DNA of 64,000 bases. Source: Vibrio comitans. Lineage in GTDB: Bacteria; Pseudomonadota; Gammaproteobacteria; Enterobacterales; Vibrionaceae. This document shows positions 1-9,008 of this stretch, in pieces. Where the stretch lies: positions 1,426,001-1,490,000 of the forward strand of contig AP024867.1 in NCBI GenBank assembly GCA_024346835.1, written 5' to 3'. Both the position numbers and the translations under genes were made by a program. The stretch's first letter is position 1, and each line of letters opens with the position of its first letter. The notes beneath the pieces are model-generated. The model ran no database searches and was not told the origin of the DNA. It saw only the letters and a list, made by a program, of their open reading frames with translations.

Positions 1-2
1 AA

Positions 3-458
3 AATTCACAGGCGGAGCAATCCACTGTGGACACACACTTGCCGAATACTTCATGGCATAAAGAACCGAAAAATCTAGATGAAATAAGAGCGAAATCAGA
101 TATTTATATTTCGACCAGCATCAACGAACCCTTTGGATTATCGACTCTAGAAGCGCTTGCAGCTGGACTTATTGTTATCATCCCAAGCGACGAAGCATTC
201 TGGGACAAGAAGTTACAACATAACGTAAACTGCATCAAATACGCCACAAATGATGCGCAAAGCTTAAGTCAAACCATGACTCGCATTGCCGATAACCTAG
301 ACCAATACCAAGAAGTAGCAAAGCAAGGTCAAAAAGTAGCAACACAGTACCTGGCAAGTAATACCTACCGTGAAATTGCACATGCGATTCAAGGCAGCAG
401 CGAGAAAGAAGCGTCTTTAAAACAATGTTCTGAAATAAAACCGGGAGAACAGCAATGA
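3..458 (+). CDS. Glycosyltransferase, C-terminal part (SypJ-like)
   Basis: Only the C-terminal part of this gene is in the window; the reading frame is already open at the left edge, so the start lies upstream. The visible residues contain the donor-sugar binding signature of GT-B family 1/4 glycosyltransferases (EPFGLSTLEALAAGL around nt 126-170), with the conserved Glu pair that binds the nucleotide sugar. It overlaps the flippase start by 4 bp (ATGA), so the two are translationally coupled. Its position directly before flippase and polymerase genes matches sypJ in the Vibrio fischeri syp locus, whose product is predicted to add a sugar to the lipid-linked repeat unit at the cytoplasmic face. 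The family is certain; the sypJ assignment is inference from gene order. Confidence 0.85.
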   Translation, partial: NSQAEQSTVDTHLPNTSWHKEPKNLDEIRAKSDIYISTSINEPFGLSTLEALAAGLIVIIPSDEAFWDKKLQHNVNCIKYATNDAQSLSQTMTRIADNLDQYQEVAKQGQKVATQYLASNTYREIAHAIQGSSEKEASLKQCSEIKPGEQQ

Positions 459-1858
459 AACTCGCTGCAATTTCGGATGCTCAAAAACAGATGCTGGGCT
501 ATGCGTTTGCTTTGTTTTTCATGAAAGGGCTCTCCCTGATCATGTTACCAATCACTACACGCTTTTTATCTCCAGTTCAAATAGGTGAATTGGAATTACT
601 TGCCGTTACAGCGTCGTTCATCGGTATTTTATTGTCTGCTAGCTTACACGAAGCGCTATACCGATACTGCGCAGAACAAACTACTAAAAATCAGAGACTT
701 AGAACAGCAAGTAACCTATTCACCTTAACCTTACTAGTCTCCGTTTCTTTCGCCTGCTTAGGTTTCATAGTGACGTTGTCACTTGAATGGAAGGAAACAT
801 GGGCAATTTCTAGACAAGCAGTGTTAGTGCTTTGGGTCTCTTTGACCATAGAAGGCGCTATTGCCATATCTTTAGCTTGGTTAAGAATGCAAGATAGAGT
901 CAAAGCGTTTTGCCGAATCTGCATCACCACCAGCTTGTTTCAAGTAGCGCTAGTCTTAACCTTATTGCAATTAGGCTATGGCGTCGTTGGGGTACTTACC
1001 GCAGGTTTTATTGCCCATTTCATTCAACTACTGTTACTTATCCATGCTAGCAATCTCAGCATAACCCTTCCAAACACGAAATTTATCAACACTACCCTGC
1101 GTTATTCATTACCCCTGATGTTATCGGGCTTAGTCGCCTTTGGCCTCAATGGCGCTGAGCGCTGGTTAATGCTTAAGGGGGAATCTCTAGCAATGGTGGG
1201 ACAATATGCCGTCGCAGCAAAGTTTGCTTTAGCTATGTGCGTTCTCGTTCAACCTTTTGGTATGTGGTGGATGCCAAAGCGCTTTATGGTGGCAAAGAGT
1301 AATCCTTACAAAGCAGCAAGAACAACCGAGCTAGGCATCATGTACGTATGTATCCTCGCCTTATTCATTGGGTTGTTCGGGCAATGGCTGTTGGAGTTTG
1401 CCTTAACTGATGATTACGCGATTGCGGGTGAGTTATTGGTCGGTGCTTTATTCATGGTGTTAGGCAAAGAGTTCGCGGAATTACTGAACCTAGGACTACT
1501 TCAAAGCAAACAAACTAAGACAATCTTAACCGTTAATCTTTGGACGACTATAGTGACCTTAATATGGTGTGGATTTACCTATCACTTTGGGATCTGGTCC
1601 ATAATGCTGAGCATAGGGGTAGCTCAGCTAATAAAAGCACTAATACTCTACAAGTTATCTCAGTGCCACTGCACTCTGCCATACCGCAGTCTACGGTTAA
1701 GTGTTTACCCAGTGATTACCCTCGCAGGATTAGTCGCTATCCAGCTGGGTTCTACTCTTCAAGGCCTTAGCTCCCTAGCCTGTTCATTTGTACTACTCCT
1801 TGCGACTTACACTGTAGAGTTGCCAAAACATACCCAAACTAAAAAGGTGGGTGTGTAA
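455..1858 (+). CDS. sypK: Wzx-type polysaccharide flippase (SypK-like)
   Basis: A 467-residue integral membrane protein with about 12-14 hydrophobic segments along its whole length, of the MOP/Wzx flippase superfamily. The N-terminus (GYAFALFFMKGLSLIMLPI) is typical of oligosaccharide translocases. The expected role is to move the undecaprenyl-linked repeat unit across the inner membrane. The start overlaps the previous gene by 4 bp and the stop overlaps the next start by 1 bp, so this is a tight operon. Flippase followed by polymerase/ligase is the sypK-sypL order of V. fischeri. The symbol rests on gene order and on the flanking regulatory sites, not on an alignment. Confidence 0.82.
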   Translation: MKLAAISDAQKQMLGYAFALFFMKGLSLIMLPITTRFLSPVQIGELELLAVTASFIGILLSASLHEALYRYCAEQTTKNQRLRTASNLFTLTLLVSVSFACLGFIVTLSLEWKETWAISRQAVLVLWVSLTIEGAIAISLAWLRMQDRVKAFCRICITTSLFQVALVLTLLQLGYGVVGVLTAGFIAHFIQLLLLIHASNLSITLPNTKFINTTLRYSLPLMLSGLVAFGLNGAERWLMLKGESLAMVGQYAVAAKFALAMCVLVQPFGMWWMPKRFMVAKSNPYKAARTTELGIMYVCILALFIGLFGQWLLEFALTDDYAIAGELLVGALFMVLGKEFAELLNLGLLQSKQTKTILTVNLWTTIVTLIWCGFTYHFGIWSIMLSIGVAQLIKALILYKLSQCHCTLPYRSLRLSVYPVITLAGLVAIQLGSTLQGLSSLACSFVLLLATYTVELPKHTQTKKVGV

Positions 1859-3249
1859 TGACTAGGTTAATCAATCATTCCGCCAACTCACTTACCGCAC
1901 CGAGTGTCATTGCAACCGTCGCTGTTACGCTGGTTATTGCATTAATCTGGTGGAAGATCCCTCACCCGGCAGTTGGGGTTGCCCTATGTTTACTGCCTAT
2001 TGCCGTGTTAGTCGTTGTAAAGCACTTGTTCTGGTTCGTAACCCTATTCGTTGTGTTTTCCTTTTTTAGAATCCACGAAGTCATCCCAGTTTTAATGCCA
2101 TTTAAAATCCCATTGTTATTGTCTCTTGGCGCCTTAGCCTCTTTGTGTTGGCACTCGCTAATTAGCAGGCAGCTTAAAGTCTACTGGCACCCTTCTATGA
2201 AATGGCTCGTAATTTTCTGGGCCCTAGTTGCTATCGGTTTAGCATTTGCGACAAATCGGGGTGAGGCACTATCAACCTTTAAAGGGATCTACTGGAAAAT
2301 CATGTTGATGACCCTAGCTATCATTTGGATTATCAACACTAAGGAACAGTTGTCGAAAATATGCTGGACCATTGTAGCCGCAGGTTGCCTAGTGGCCTGT
2401 GTTGCCCTGTTTAACTCTGTGAACGGTATTGGATTAGTAGAAGGGTCCCGAGTAACGATAGGACGCCAGCTTGGCTCTATGTTAGGTGACCCCAACGATT
2501 TAGCGCTAGTACTGCTGTTCCCATTAGCTTTTTCTGCCAGTTTTTTCTTCAATAATCGACAATCAAAAATCAGTCGCTTTATGGGCTTTACGGTTTTAGC
2601 ACTCCTTTCCATGGCCATAATCGCTACGCAAAGTCGAGGCGGATTACTTGGTATGGTAGCGGTGTACGCTGTTTATATTAACCAAGCTGTTCGATCAAAA
2701 GTTTTACTTATTAGCGTGGGAAGTGTTGGTTTAGCCTTGTTGTACTTAGCAGCGGGAATTTCGGATCGAGCATCTGGGGGCGCTGCGGAGGCAGGGATAG
2801 ATTCTTCTTCAATGGGCCGCTTGTATGCCTGGGAGGCAGCGGCAAAAATGGCAGTCGAGAATCCTTTAACTGGCGTAGGAATCAATAACTTTTATTCTAA
2901 CTATTACTTTTACAGTTCGCACTGGGACGGCTTGAATCACGCAGTACACAGCACATGGTTTGGTGTATTGGCAGAAACTGGGTTCTTAGGTCTCATTGTG
3001 TTTATCGCATTAATTGTCTCACTGCTTCGCACAGCCAAACACTCTCTTGATTGCATTAAGGCATCACCCACTGCTTCCCCGTACCTAGAGAGCTCGGCTA
3101 ACGCTGTCTTTGCTGGGTTAATTGGTACTATCGTATCCGGCACCTTTCTTACTCAGGCTTTCGTCTGGCCAATCTATATACTTGCTGCACTAATTATTTG
3201 TGTCTCAAGCATTGTTCAAAACGATTCTCAAATTGAGAATGTCAAATAG
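1858..3249 (+). CDS. sypL: O-antigen ligase/polymerase family protein (SypL-like)
   Basis: A 463-residue polytopic membrane protein of the Wzy_C/O-antigen ligase family. Many hydrophobic segments surround a periplasmic loop with the family's usual pattern: a loop near residues 300-350 with SSSMGRLYAWEAA, then NPLTGVGINNFYSNY and an AVHSTWFGVLAETG segment. It probably polymerises repeat units of the exopolysaccharide. Its last codons (3224-3240) also hold a perfect palindrome that I read as the enhancer box of the next operon, so coding and regulatory functions overlap here. Position and family match sypL; ligase and polymerase activity cannot be told apart from sequence. Confidence 0.82.
   Translation: MTRLINHSANSLTAPSVIATVAVTLVIALIWWKIPHPAVGVALCLLPIAVLVVVKHLFWFVTLFVVFSFFRIHEVIPVLMPFKIPLLLSLGALASLCWHSLISRQLKVYWHPSMKWLVIFWALVAIGLAFATNRGEALSTFKGIYWKIMLMTLAIIWIINTKEQLSKICWTIVAAGCLVACVALFNSVNGIGLVEGSRVTIGRQLGSMLGDPNDLALVLLFPLAFSASFFFNNRQSKISRFMGFTVLALLSMAIIATQSRGGLLGMVAVYAVYINQAVRSKVLLISVGSVGLALLYLAAGISDRASGGAAEAGIDSSSMGRLYAWEAAAKMAVENPLTGVGINNFYSNYYFYSSHWDGLNHAVHSTWFGVLAETGFLGLIVFIALIVSLLRTAKHSLDCIKASPTASPYLESSANAVFAGLIGTIVSGTFLTQAFVWPIYILAALIICVSSIVQNDSQIENVK
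3224..3240. promoter_or_regulatory. SypG-like enhancer box upstream of sypM
   Basis: A perfect 17-bp palindrome, attctcaaattgagaat, lies inside the 3' end of the sypL-like gene. It contains TTCTCA-N3-TGA, the core of the enhancer reported for the sigma-54 activator SypG in V. fischeri. Its centre (3232) is 57 bp before the GG of the -24 element at 3289. The same arrangement is seen at 50204 and 53363. Confidence 0.72.
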
Positions 3250-3286
3250 CACCAATATAAGTGTTTGTTTTTATTGAGTTATATTT

Positions 3287-3303
3287 TTGGCACGTTCTGT
3301 GTA
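3287..3303 (+). promoter_or_regulatory. Sigma-54 promoter for sypMNO
   Basis: TTGGCACG (3287-3294), four bases, then GTGTA. The -24 half is a full match to the sigma-54 consensus; the -12 half is weak because GTGTA replaces TTGCA. Support comes from the enhancer box at the standard distance and from two sister promoters with the same -24 element. The predicted transcript would start near 3313, about 70 nt before the acetyltransferase start. Confidence 0.62.
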
Positions 3304-3381
3304 TTACCCAAATAAGGAAAGTGAAATTGATAGTGCAAATTGACACAATCATTTCACTTAAATGCACAAAGGAACGTTGCC

Positions 3382-4128
3382 ATGAACGTATTAGATGCGA
3401 ATCAGCTAAAACAAAAACTTAAAACCAACCAAAGCCCATTGGGGAAAAAACTCTTTTCGCTAGCGAAAGCAATACGCGTTTGTGATATCCGGTATCCGGT
3501 AGCACTGAATAAGCTTATCTACACCTTATATATTTGTTTCAGAGATACCTTTAACTTCATCCTGCGCGTTCTTTTCCAAACACCAGCTTTTCGTGGCCGC
3601 TGTCAGAACTCTGGTAAAGCACTGTATCTATACGGAGGTATTCCCTTTGTGTCTGGTCCCCTATCTATCACCGTTGGCGATCGTTGCCGTATCTCGGGAC
3701 AAACCACATTCAGTGCCAGTGCTCATACTAGCAATCCAAGCTTAATCATCGGCTCCAACGTAGGTATAGGATGGCAAACCACCATCGCCGTTGGTACTAA
3801 AGTGGTCATTGAAGACAACGTGCGTATTGCCGGCAGAGCGAACCTATTTGGTTACTCTGGGCATCCACTAGATGCAAGAAAGCGAGCTAAGGGCGAACCT
3901 GATGACATAAATCAGATTGGCGACATTGTTTTAAAGCGCGACTGTTGGTTAGGTACAAACTGCATTGTGAAGTCAGGTGTCACTATAGGCCAAGGCGCTG
4001 TCATTGCATCAGGCAGTGTGGTCACAGAAGACATTCCACCATTTGTCATCGCTGCGGGCGTTCCGGCAAAAGTAATCAAATATATATCTCAAGAGACTAA
4101 TTGTGAGCAAGGAGGCGAGCATGCGTGA
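3382..4128 (+). CDS. sypM: Hexapeptide-repeat acyltransferase (SypM-like)
   Basis: A 248-residue acyltransferase of the left-handed beta-helix family. The C-terminal half carries the repeating hexapeptide pattern (SLIIGSNVGIGWQTTI, then CIVKSGVTIGQGAVIASGSVVTEDI, then the typical end VIAAGVPAKVI). It would acetylate or otherwise acylate sugars of the exopolysaccharide in the cytoplasm. I chose ATG 3382 because it has a ribosome site (aaagga) about 8 nt upstream; an in-frame TTG at 3340 has none. It is the first gene of a second operon behind the sigma-54 promoter at 3287, as sypM is in V. fischeri. The next gene starts inside its end. Confidence 0.82.
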   Translation: MNVLDANQLKQKLKTNQSPLGKKLFSLAKAIRVCDIRYPVALNKLIYTLYICFRDTFNFILRVLFQTPAFRGRCQNSGKALYLYGGIPFVSGPLSITVGDRCRISGQTTFSASAHTSNPSLIIGSNVGIGWQTTIAVGTKVVIEDNVRIAGRANLFGYSGHPLDARKRAKGEPDDINQIGDIVLKRDCWLGTNCIVKSGVTIGQGAVIASGSVVTEDIPPFVIAAGVPAKVIKYISQETNCEQGGEHA

Positions 4129-5233
4129 TCTTATTGTATTTGGTGAAGACTTTGGCGGTCTTCCTTCTAGCACTCAGCACATCATTACTCGATTGAACCC
4201 TGAGCGACGCATTCTTTGGGTTAATTCAATTGGCCTGCGTAGACCTCGCCTATCCACAACTGATATGAAGCGCGTATATAACAAACTGTTTTCTAGAAAC
4301 AGCAAAGTGGCGATGGCAAACGCTGAGACTATTCCTAATAACATGAAAGTAATCAGTCTGAAAACACTACCTGCGCCAAGGTTTGCATGGGAACGAAAGC
4401 TTGCTAAAGCTTGGATGACATCGCAATTAGCACCGACATTAGAACGCCTTGAATTTAACGATCCAATTCTGTGGACCTCATTGCCAACAGCCGCTGATTT
4501 GTGTGGTCATATCAATGAGTCATCTGTGGTGTATTATTGCGGTGATGACTTTGGTGCATTGGCGGGCGTTGACCATAAAACGGTCATCAATCATGAAAGC
4601 AAGCTTACCGATAAAGCCAACCTTATCCTAACCGCGAGTGAAGCCATGCAGCAGCGCTTCCCCGCTTGTAAAACTCAACTATTACGACACGGTGTGGATT
4701 ACGAACGTTTTTCCACACCGGCACCTCGTGCGAAAGATCTTCCTAAGGGCAAACCTATCGCAGGGTTCTATGGCAGCCTTTCTAATTGGCTAGATTACGA
4801 TCTGATTAATCAGACTGCGAAAGCGATGCCCGATTGGAATTTTGTATTTATTGGCAACAACGAGTTAAGCCATAATCCGTTTGCCCATCTCGACAATATT
4901 CATTTACTTGGACCTCGTCCTCATCATGAACTACCCGGCTATTCCCAGCATTGGGACGTAAGCCTTTTACCTTTTATTCTCAATGACCAAATCAAAGCAT
5001 GCAGTCCATTAAAGCTAATGGAGTACGTGGCATGCGGAACCCCTATTATTACCACGAAATTCCCTGCCCTAAAGCACTTTGAAGACCAAGTGAATATGGT
5101 TAAAGACAGTAAACAACTCATTGAATGCTTAAGTCGTCACCAGAGTCTCACCCCTTGTCATAGTCGTAGTGTTGAAAACGAAAGTTGGCAACAACGTTCG
5201 CAGTTCGTGGACTGGTTATTGGAGCTATTATGA
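4121..5233 (+). CDS. sypN: Glycosyltransferase family 4-like (SypN-like)
   Basis: A 370-residue GT-B glycosyltransferase. The N-terminal half begins RDLIVFGEDFGGLPSSTQH; the C-terminal half has GFYGSLSNWLDYDLI, the WDVSLLPF segment and SPLKLMEYVACGTPIITTKFP, the usual nucleotide-sugar binding region of GT4 enzymes. ATG 4121 is chosen because aaggagg precedes it; an in-frame GTG at 4103 lies before that ribosome site. It overlaps the acyltransferase by 8 bp and the chain-length gene by 4 bp, so the three genes form one operon. The donor and acceptor sugars are unknown. The symbol is by position. Confidence 0.82.
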   Translation: MRDLIVFGEDFGGLPSSTQHIITRLNPERRILWVNSIGLRRPRLSTTDMKRVYNKLFSRNSKVAMANAETIPNNMKVISLKTLPAPRFAWERKLAKAWMTSQLAPTLERLEFNDPILWTSLPTAADLCGHINESSVVYYCGDDFGALAGVDHKTVINHESKLTDKANLILTASEAMQQRFPACKTQLLRHGVDYERFSTPAPRAKDLPKGKPIAGFYGSLSNWLDYDLINQTAKAMPDWNFVFIGNNELSHNPFAHLDNIHLLGPRPHHELPGYSQHWDVSLLPFILNDQIKACSPLKLMEYVACGTPIITTKFPALKHFEDQVNMVKDSKQLIECLSRHQSLTPCHSRSVENESWQQRSQFVDWLLELL

Positions 5234-6654
5234 TTGAACTTAAGCTGCGCATTGCTGGATTAATCGTGAGTACTTGGAGACGTCGCTGGGTCATACTGCT
5301 GCCGGCTCTTATCCTTCCGGTAGTGGCCATTGGTGTTTCCAAACTGGCCCCGACAAAGTACAAAGCACATACCAGCATGCTTATACAAGAAACGGCCAAA
5401 ATGAACCCGTTTCTTCAGGACCTTGCGGTATCAACCATGCTGAATGACCGCTTAAACGCGGTAAAAACACTACTAAAAAGTCGTCACGTACTTTCGACCG
5501 TAGCACTAGAACTGGGTCTAATTAATGAAAGCAGTTCTGACTATGAGAAAGACCAGGTGATGGCAAAGATTGCGGCAAATCTTAACGTGGTTCAGCAAGG
5601 TAAAGATCTTCTAAAGATCGAGTACTCCGCATCTTCCCCTTATGGAATGAAAGAGCTTCTTGAATCAGTAAGTCGCCATTTTATAGAGCAATTGTTAGCG
5701 CCTGAGCGTTCTTCAATTCGCGACTCAAGTACCTTTTTGAACGAACATATAGAAAAACGTTTTTCTGATTTGCAAAAGGCAGAACAAAAGCTCGCTGAAT
5801 ACACTAACGTCCACTCGTCATTAACCCCCGAGATCCGTTCACAAAGTTACGCTCGCATTGCGGTCTTAAAACAGAGCCTTGCCGAAAAAGAAGCAGAACT
5901 ATTTGGTGTGGAACGAAGTCTCAGCACCTTAGATCAACAGTTATCCAGCACTAACCCTGTTGTGGGTCGTATTGAAGACAAAATTATAGAAATACGCAGT
6001 GATTTAACGCTATTACAAGCAAGATACACAGAGAATCATAGCTCGGTACAAGCCAAGAAAAGAGAGCTAAATCGCTTAGAACAAGAGCGTGAAGTGTTAC
6101 TAAATTCCACGCAACCCACTTTAGACACCGACCAACTTAGAAATATGGCCAGCAGCCAAAACCTAAATAACCTTACGACGATTCAGCCGTTGCTAATGAG
6201 TCAATTGCAAAACCTTCAGCAAGTTCAAAGTCGCTTTGAAGCACTCACCGAAGAAACGGCTCGATTAACCACCATGATCGCGGAGCTAGAACAGAAAACC
6301 CAAGGCTATGGTGACAACGTAAAAGAAATCTTTAGCCTGCAAAGAGACGTTGAAATGAAGCGCCAACTGTATGAGGAGCTTGTCCAACGATATGAAATGG
6401 CTCAATTAACCGGAGCATTAGGTGTATTTGAAGAGAATAAACGCGTGAAAATCATTGATTTACCTTTCACACCTAGCTCTCCATCAAACTGGCCGACCGT
6501 CATTTATCTTATTTTGGGTTTGGTTGGCGGTTTAGGGTTGGGCGTGGGTCTTGCTGTGCTTTTAGAATTGTTTGATACCACCCTACGAAACAAAGCCGAT
6601 GCGCAGTCAATAACCTCTATCCCTGTTATTGCTATTGCGCCACAGCATAGTTAG
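5230..6654 (+). CDS. sypO: Polysaccharide chain-length determinant, Wzz/GumC type (SypO-like)
   Basis: A 474-residue protein with the Wzz/PCP layout: an N-terminal membrane segment (residues about 22-45, ILLPALILPVVAIGVSKLAP), a long periplasmic part rich in coiled coil (roughly residues 170-410, including heptad-like Leu/Glu/Arg runs), and a C-terminal membrane segment (about 430-455, rich in Gly/Leu/Val). There is no Wzc-type kinase domain. It should control polymer length or link the polymerase to export. ATG 5230 follows ttggagct; a longer in-frame start at 5185 lies inside the previous gene. It ends the operon and is followed by a strong terminator. In V. fischeri sypP comes next; here that gene is 43.7 kb away. 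Confidence 0.85.
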   Translation: MIELKLRIAGLIVSTWRRRWVILLPALILPVVAIGVSKLAPTKYKAHTSMLIQETAKMNPFLQDLAVSTMLNDRLNAVKTLLKSRHVLSTVALELGLINESSSDYEKDQVMAKIAANLNVVQQGKDLLKIEYSASSPYGMKELLESVSRHFIEQLLAPERSSIRDSSTFLNEHIEKRFSDLQKAEQKLAEYTNVHSSLTPEIRSQSYARIAVLKQSLAEKEAELFGVERSLSTLDQQLSSTNPVVGRIEDKIIEIRSDLTLLQARYTENHSSVQAKKRELNRLEQEREVLLNSTQPTLDTDQLRNMASSQNLNNLTTIQPLLMSQLQNLQQVQSRFEALTEETARLTTMIAELEQKTQGYGDNVKEIFSLQRDVEMKRQLYEELVQRYEMAQLTGALGVFEENKRVKIIDLPFTPSSPSNWPTVIYLILGLVGGLGLGVGLAVLLELFDTTLRNKADAQSITSIPVIAIAPQHS

Positions 6655-6678
6655 ATACCAATAAACCTTTACCCATAA

Positions 6679-6706
6679 AAAAGGACAAACCGCGGTTTGT
6701 CCTTTT
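6679..6706 (+). terminator. Rho-independent terminator after sypO
   Basis: A near-perfect inverted repeat, aaaaggacaaaccg pairing with cggtttgtcctttt, sits 25 bp after the stop and ends in T residues. It could serve both strands, also ending the small minus-strand gene at 6738. Confidence 0.88.
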
Positions 6707-6737
6707 AATTTAAGCCATTGACGTTGTTATTTGTTTA

Positions 6738-6917
6738 TTAGTCTAGTTCACATTGCACTTGAATGACTTCAGTATCGGCTTTATTTAATTTGGCCGCGAG
6801 TGCTGCACCTTCTTTATTACATTCTTCTAAAGACGTAAATTGAGTGTTTACATCTAGTTCAGCTGTGCTTTGCGTGCCACCCATCATTAAGCTAAGGATT
6901 AGTGTCAGTTCGTACAT
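6738..6917 (-). CDS. Small hypothetical protein, 59 aa, secreted or membrane-associated
   Basis: A 59-codon frame on the minus strand, starting ATG at 6917 and ending TAA at 6738. The first 18 residues (MYELTLILSLMMGGTQST) look like a short signal sequence or membrane anchor. The rest is a small acidic domain with two cysteines (FTSLEECN and VQVQCELD ends), which could form one disulfide in the periplasm. A plausible ribosome site (tgagg) lies 9 nt upstream. It faces the syp terminator and has no operon partner. I do not recognise a family. Codon use and the sensible signal sequence argue that it is real. Confidence 0.6.
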   Translation of the reverse strand: MYELTLILSLMMGGTQSTAELDVNTQFTSLEECNKEGAALAAKLNKADTEVIQVQCELD

Positions 6918-7073
6918 GATTTTGCCTCATTGTCAGTGAGCAAAGGCGTCCATTGTGAAAATTGAGACGTTTAGATTCAATCCTAAGCACTTTGCTGATA
7001 TGCGGCTATTCTATTCATTTAGCAGAGCTAATTCTTACCATTAGACGACAGTCATACCAAAAATCGTAACCTT

Positions 7074-7832
7074 TCAGATTGTGTTTTGGCTCATCGCCTT
7101 ACGAGTTGAGGTAATAACTTCATCAAAGAAGTGAACAACTTCCCCTTTATTTAGCCAATCAGGTTTAAAGCGAAATTCGCTCCAATTACTCACCTTATGC
7201 CAAGTATTATCTAACGCAGGACCATGCACATATAAAACCGCGATCAATAGGCACTGACAGGCGCTAATAAAAGGATTTTTCGGGGAAAATACTTTAAGGG
7301 CGGTACCAAAAGACATCTTTATGCGTCTATTGGCCAAATCAACGCTATACAACTCATCCAATACAAGATGAACTACCCCACCAAAGCAGATAAAGGCGCC
7401 AGATAGCCACGCTGTCACATCACTATAGCCAAGTAAGAACACTAACCAGACAATAAGTAGGCCGGACATAGCTATAAACGCCAGAGAATGACAGGAGCCA
7501 CGGTGAACAGTAAGCTTCTCTAACATTGCCTTTAGGTTGTATCTAATCGATAAATAACAAAATATGCTATAAACAATCAGCTCCAGCATGGATACTGTCA
7601 AATAGATATGACCTACGAAGCTGAATGTGGTCAGCGCCCCAAACAAGCGAAAGAGCGTACTCATAGAGGTTGAGTTATCGGAATCGATATCAGGTAGTAA
7701 CCCACCTATCGTACCTAACAGTATCAACCATAGTGCAGTAATGGGTACAATGTGCCCTGCCGATAGCAGGGCTGTCGCCGCTAAACTACTCGTCAGCGCG
7801 GCTGTTCCAAGATGTGTATTGAAATTAGCCAC
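7074..7832 (-). CDS. YdjM-family membrane-bound metal-dependent hydrolase
   Basis: A protein of about 252 residues resembling YdjM/DUF457 (LexA-regulated, membrane-bound metal-dependent hydrolase family). It has four or five hydrophobic segments, an N-terminal NFNTHLGTAA with the conserved His, a GGLLPDIDSDNS acidic motif, and HRGSCHS near the middle, where the family has its conserved HRG-x-x-HS. The substrate is unknown. The start is uncertain: relatives begin close to NFNTHL, so I prefer GTG 7832, although an upstream GTG at 7880 is open too. It stands alone between an unrelated small gene and an acetyltransferase. Confidence 0.75.
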   Translation of the reverse strand: MANFNTHLGTAALTSSLAATALLSAGHIVPITALWLILLGTIGGLLPDIDSDNSTSMSTLFRLFGALTTFSFVGHIYLTVSMLELIVYSIFCYLSIRYNLKAMLEKLTVHRGSCHSLAFIAMSGLLIVWLVFLLGYSDVTAWLSGAFICFGGVVHLVLDELYSVDLANRRIKMSFGTALKVFSPKNPFISACQCLLIAVLYVHGPALDNTWHKVSNWSEFRFKPDWLNKGEVVHFFDEVITSTRKAMSQNTI

Positions 7833-7880
7833 TGTAATCACATTTACAAAGACCGCTATATCATCAAGACCTAAGGGCAC

Positions 7881-8235
7881 TCCCTATTAATAACGCCTTG
7901 TCTAATCGCTATCTTTGCCTTTTTAAAACTGGATAAATAAACAGTATACATCTTAAATCGCAATAACTGTACTAAATCACAGTATTAAACTTAGATAATG
8001 TGTTGATAGCGCTTATTTTGATCAATTAGCGGTAATATCCTATAAATCAGCTAATTACCTTTACGCAATATTGTGTAGCAGACTCTTTAGGTTACCTTCA
8101 TTGCAGGCTCACCAACATTCATGCCAGAGGTTTACACTTAGATTCTCTGGTAATGCTATTAATATCTATAAATGGACAAAACGCTTCTGTTCGAAAAGAA
8201 GTGCCTTGGAATCCCATATTTTTGCCTCAACGCTA
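7881..8235. other. Intergenic region, no gene seen
   Basis: About 355 bp upstream of the YdjM-like gene and downstream of the acetyltransferase gene. It is AT-rich and probably holds the YdjM-like promoter. The plus-strand open frame entering it mirrors the acetyltransferase and is not coding. Confidence 0.5.
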
Positions 8236-8841
8236 CTAGTTGAATTTAAGCTCTTTGTAATAATATTCTTTGTCGCGTTCACTGATTTCACGTATCACTC
8301 GACACGGGTTTCCATAGGCAACCACGTTGGGTGGAATATCTTTGGTTACGACACTACCCGCCCCAATCACGCTATTTTCACCTATTGTCACCCCAGGCAA
8401 TATTACAGAAGCGGCACCGATCCAGACATTGTTACCGATCCGAACTGGAATGTTGAACTGCGCTACTTTTTTTCGACTTTCAGGCTCAATGGGATGGCCT
8501 GCCGTTGCAATCGTTACGTTTGGCGCAATCATGACGTAATCGCCAATATAGATATGCGTATCATCCACTAAAGTGAGATTGAAATTTGCATACACTCGTT
8601 TTCCAAGATGAGTATGCTTACCCCAATTAGCGCGCACTGGTGGTTCGATGTAGCAATCGTCACCCACCTCAGCAAATAATCGACGCATTATCTGTTGTCG
8701 TTTGTCACCTTCTGATGGACGCGTTTGATTGTAATCATACATTGCCTCCATGCACGCAAGCTGTTCGTCCACCAGCGCCTGTTCATGCGACTCGTACACT
8801 TCACCACTGTGCATCTTACGTTTTATCTCTTCCAGTCCCAC
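8236..8841 (-). CDS. Maltose/galactoside O-acetyltransferase family protein
   Basis: A 201-residue acetyltransferase of the Maa/LacA group. The N-terminal Mac domain (residues 1-60, with the KMHSGEVYE and AMYDYNQTRPSEG segments) is followed by the left-handed beta-helix (GKRVYANFNLTLVDD, then APNVTIATAGHP with the catalytic His, then GENSVIGAGSVVTKDIPPNVVAYGNPCRVIRE). It moves acetyl from acetyl-CoA to a sugar hydroxyl in the cytoplasm. The GTG start at 8841 has GGAG 7 nt upstream. It is a single gene, probably a detoxifying sugar acetylase; the natural acceptor is not known. Confidence 0.88.
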   Translation of the reverse strand: MGLEEIKRKMHSGEVYESHEQALVDEQLACMEAMYDYNQTRPSEGDKRQQIMRRLFAEVGDDCYIEPPVRANWGKHTHLGKRVYANFNLTLVDDTHIYIGDYVMIAPNVTIATAGHPIEPESRKKVAQFNIPVRIGNNVWIGAASVILPGVTIGENSVIGAGSVVTKDIPPNVVAYGNPCRVIREISERDKEYYYKELKFN

Positions 8842-9008
8842 TAGATCACTCCAAAATATTGGTTCAACTTGAGATTATATCAAGGAGAGCAAATAGGATT
8901 CTTAGAGGTACGAGGCAGTTTCACAAACAACAGCGTAAACCAAACTACAAATTACAGGTGCGACTAGGAAATCACCATTCAATAACCTGATGATTTTTAA
9001 GATTAATA

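Noticed and set aside
8071..8571. A 166-residue plus-strand frame opposite the maltose acetyltransferase-type gene
   Set aside because: It mirrors a clear acetyltransferase gene in another frame and has Cys/His/Phe-rich composition typical of antisense frames.
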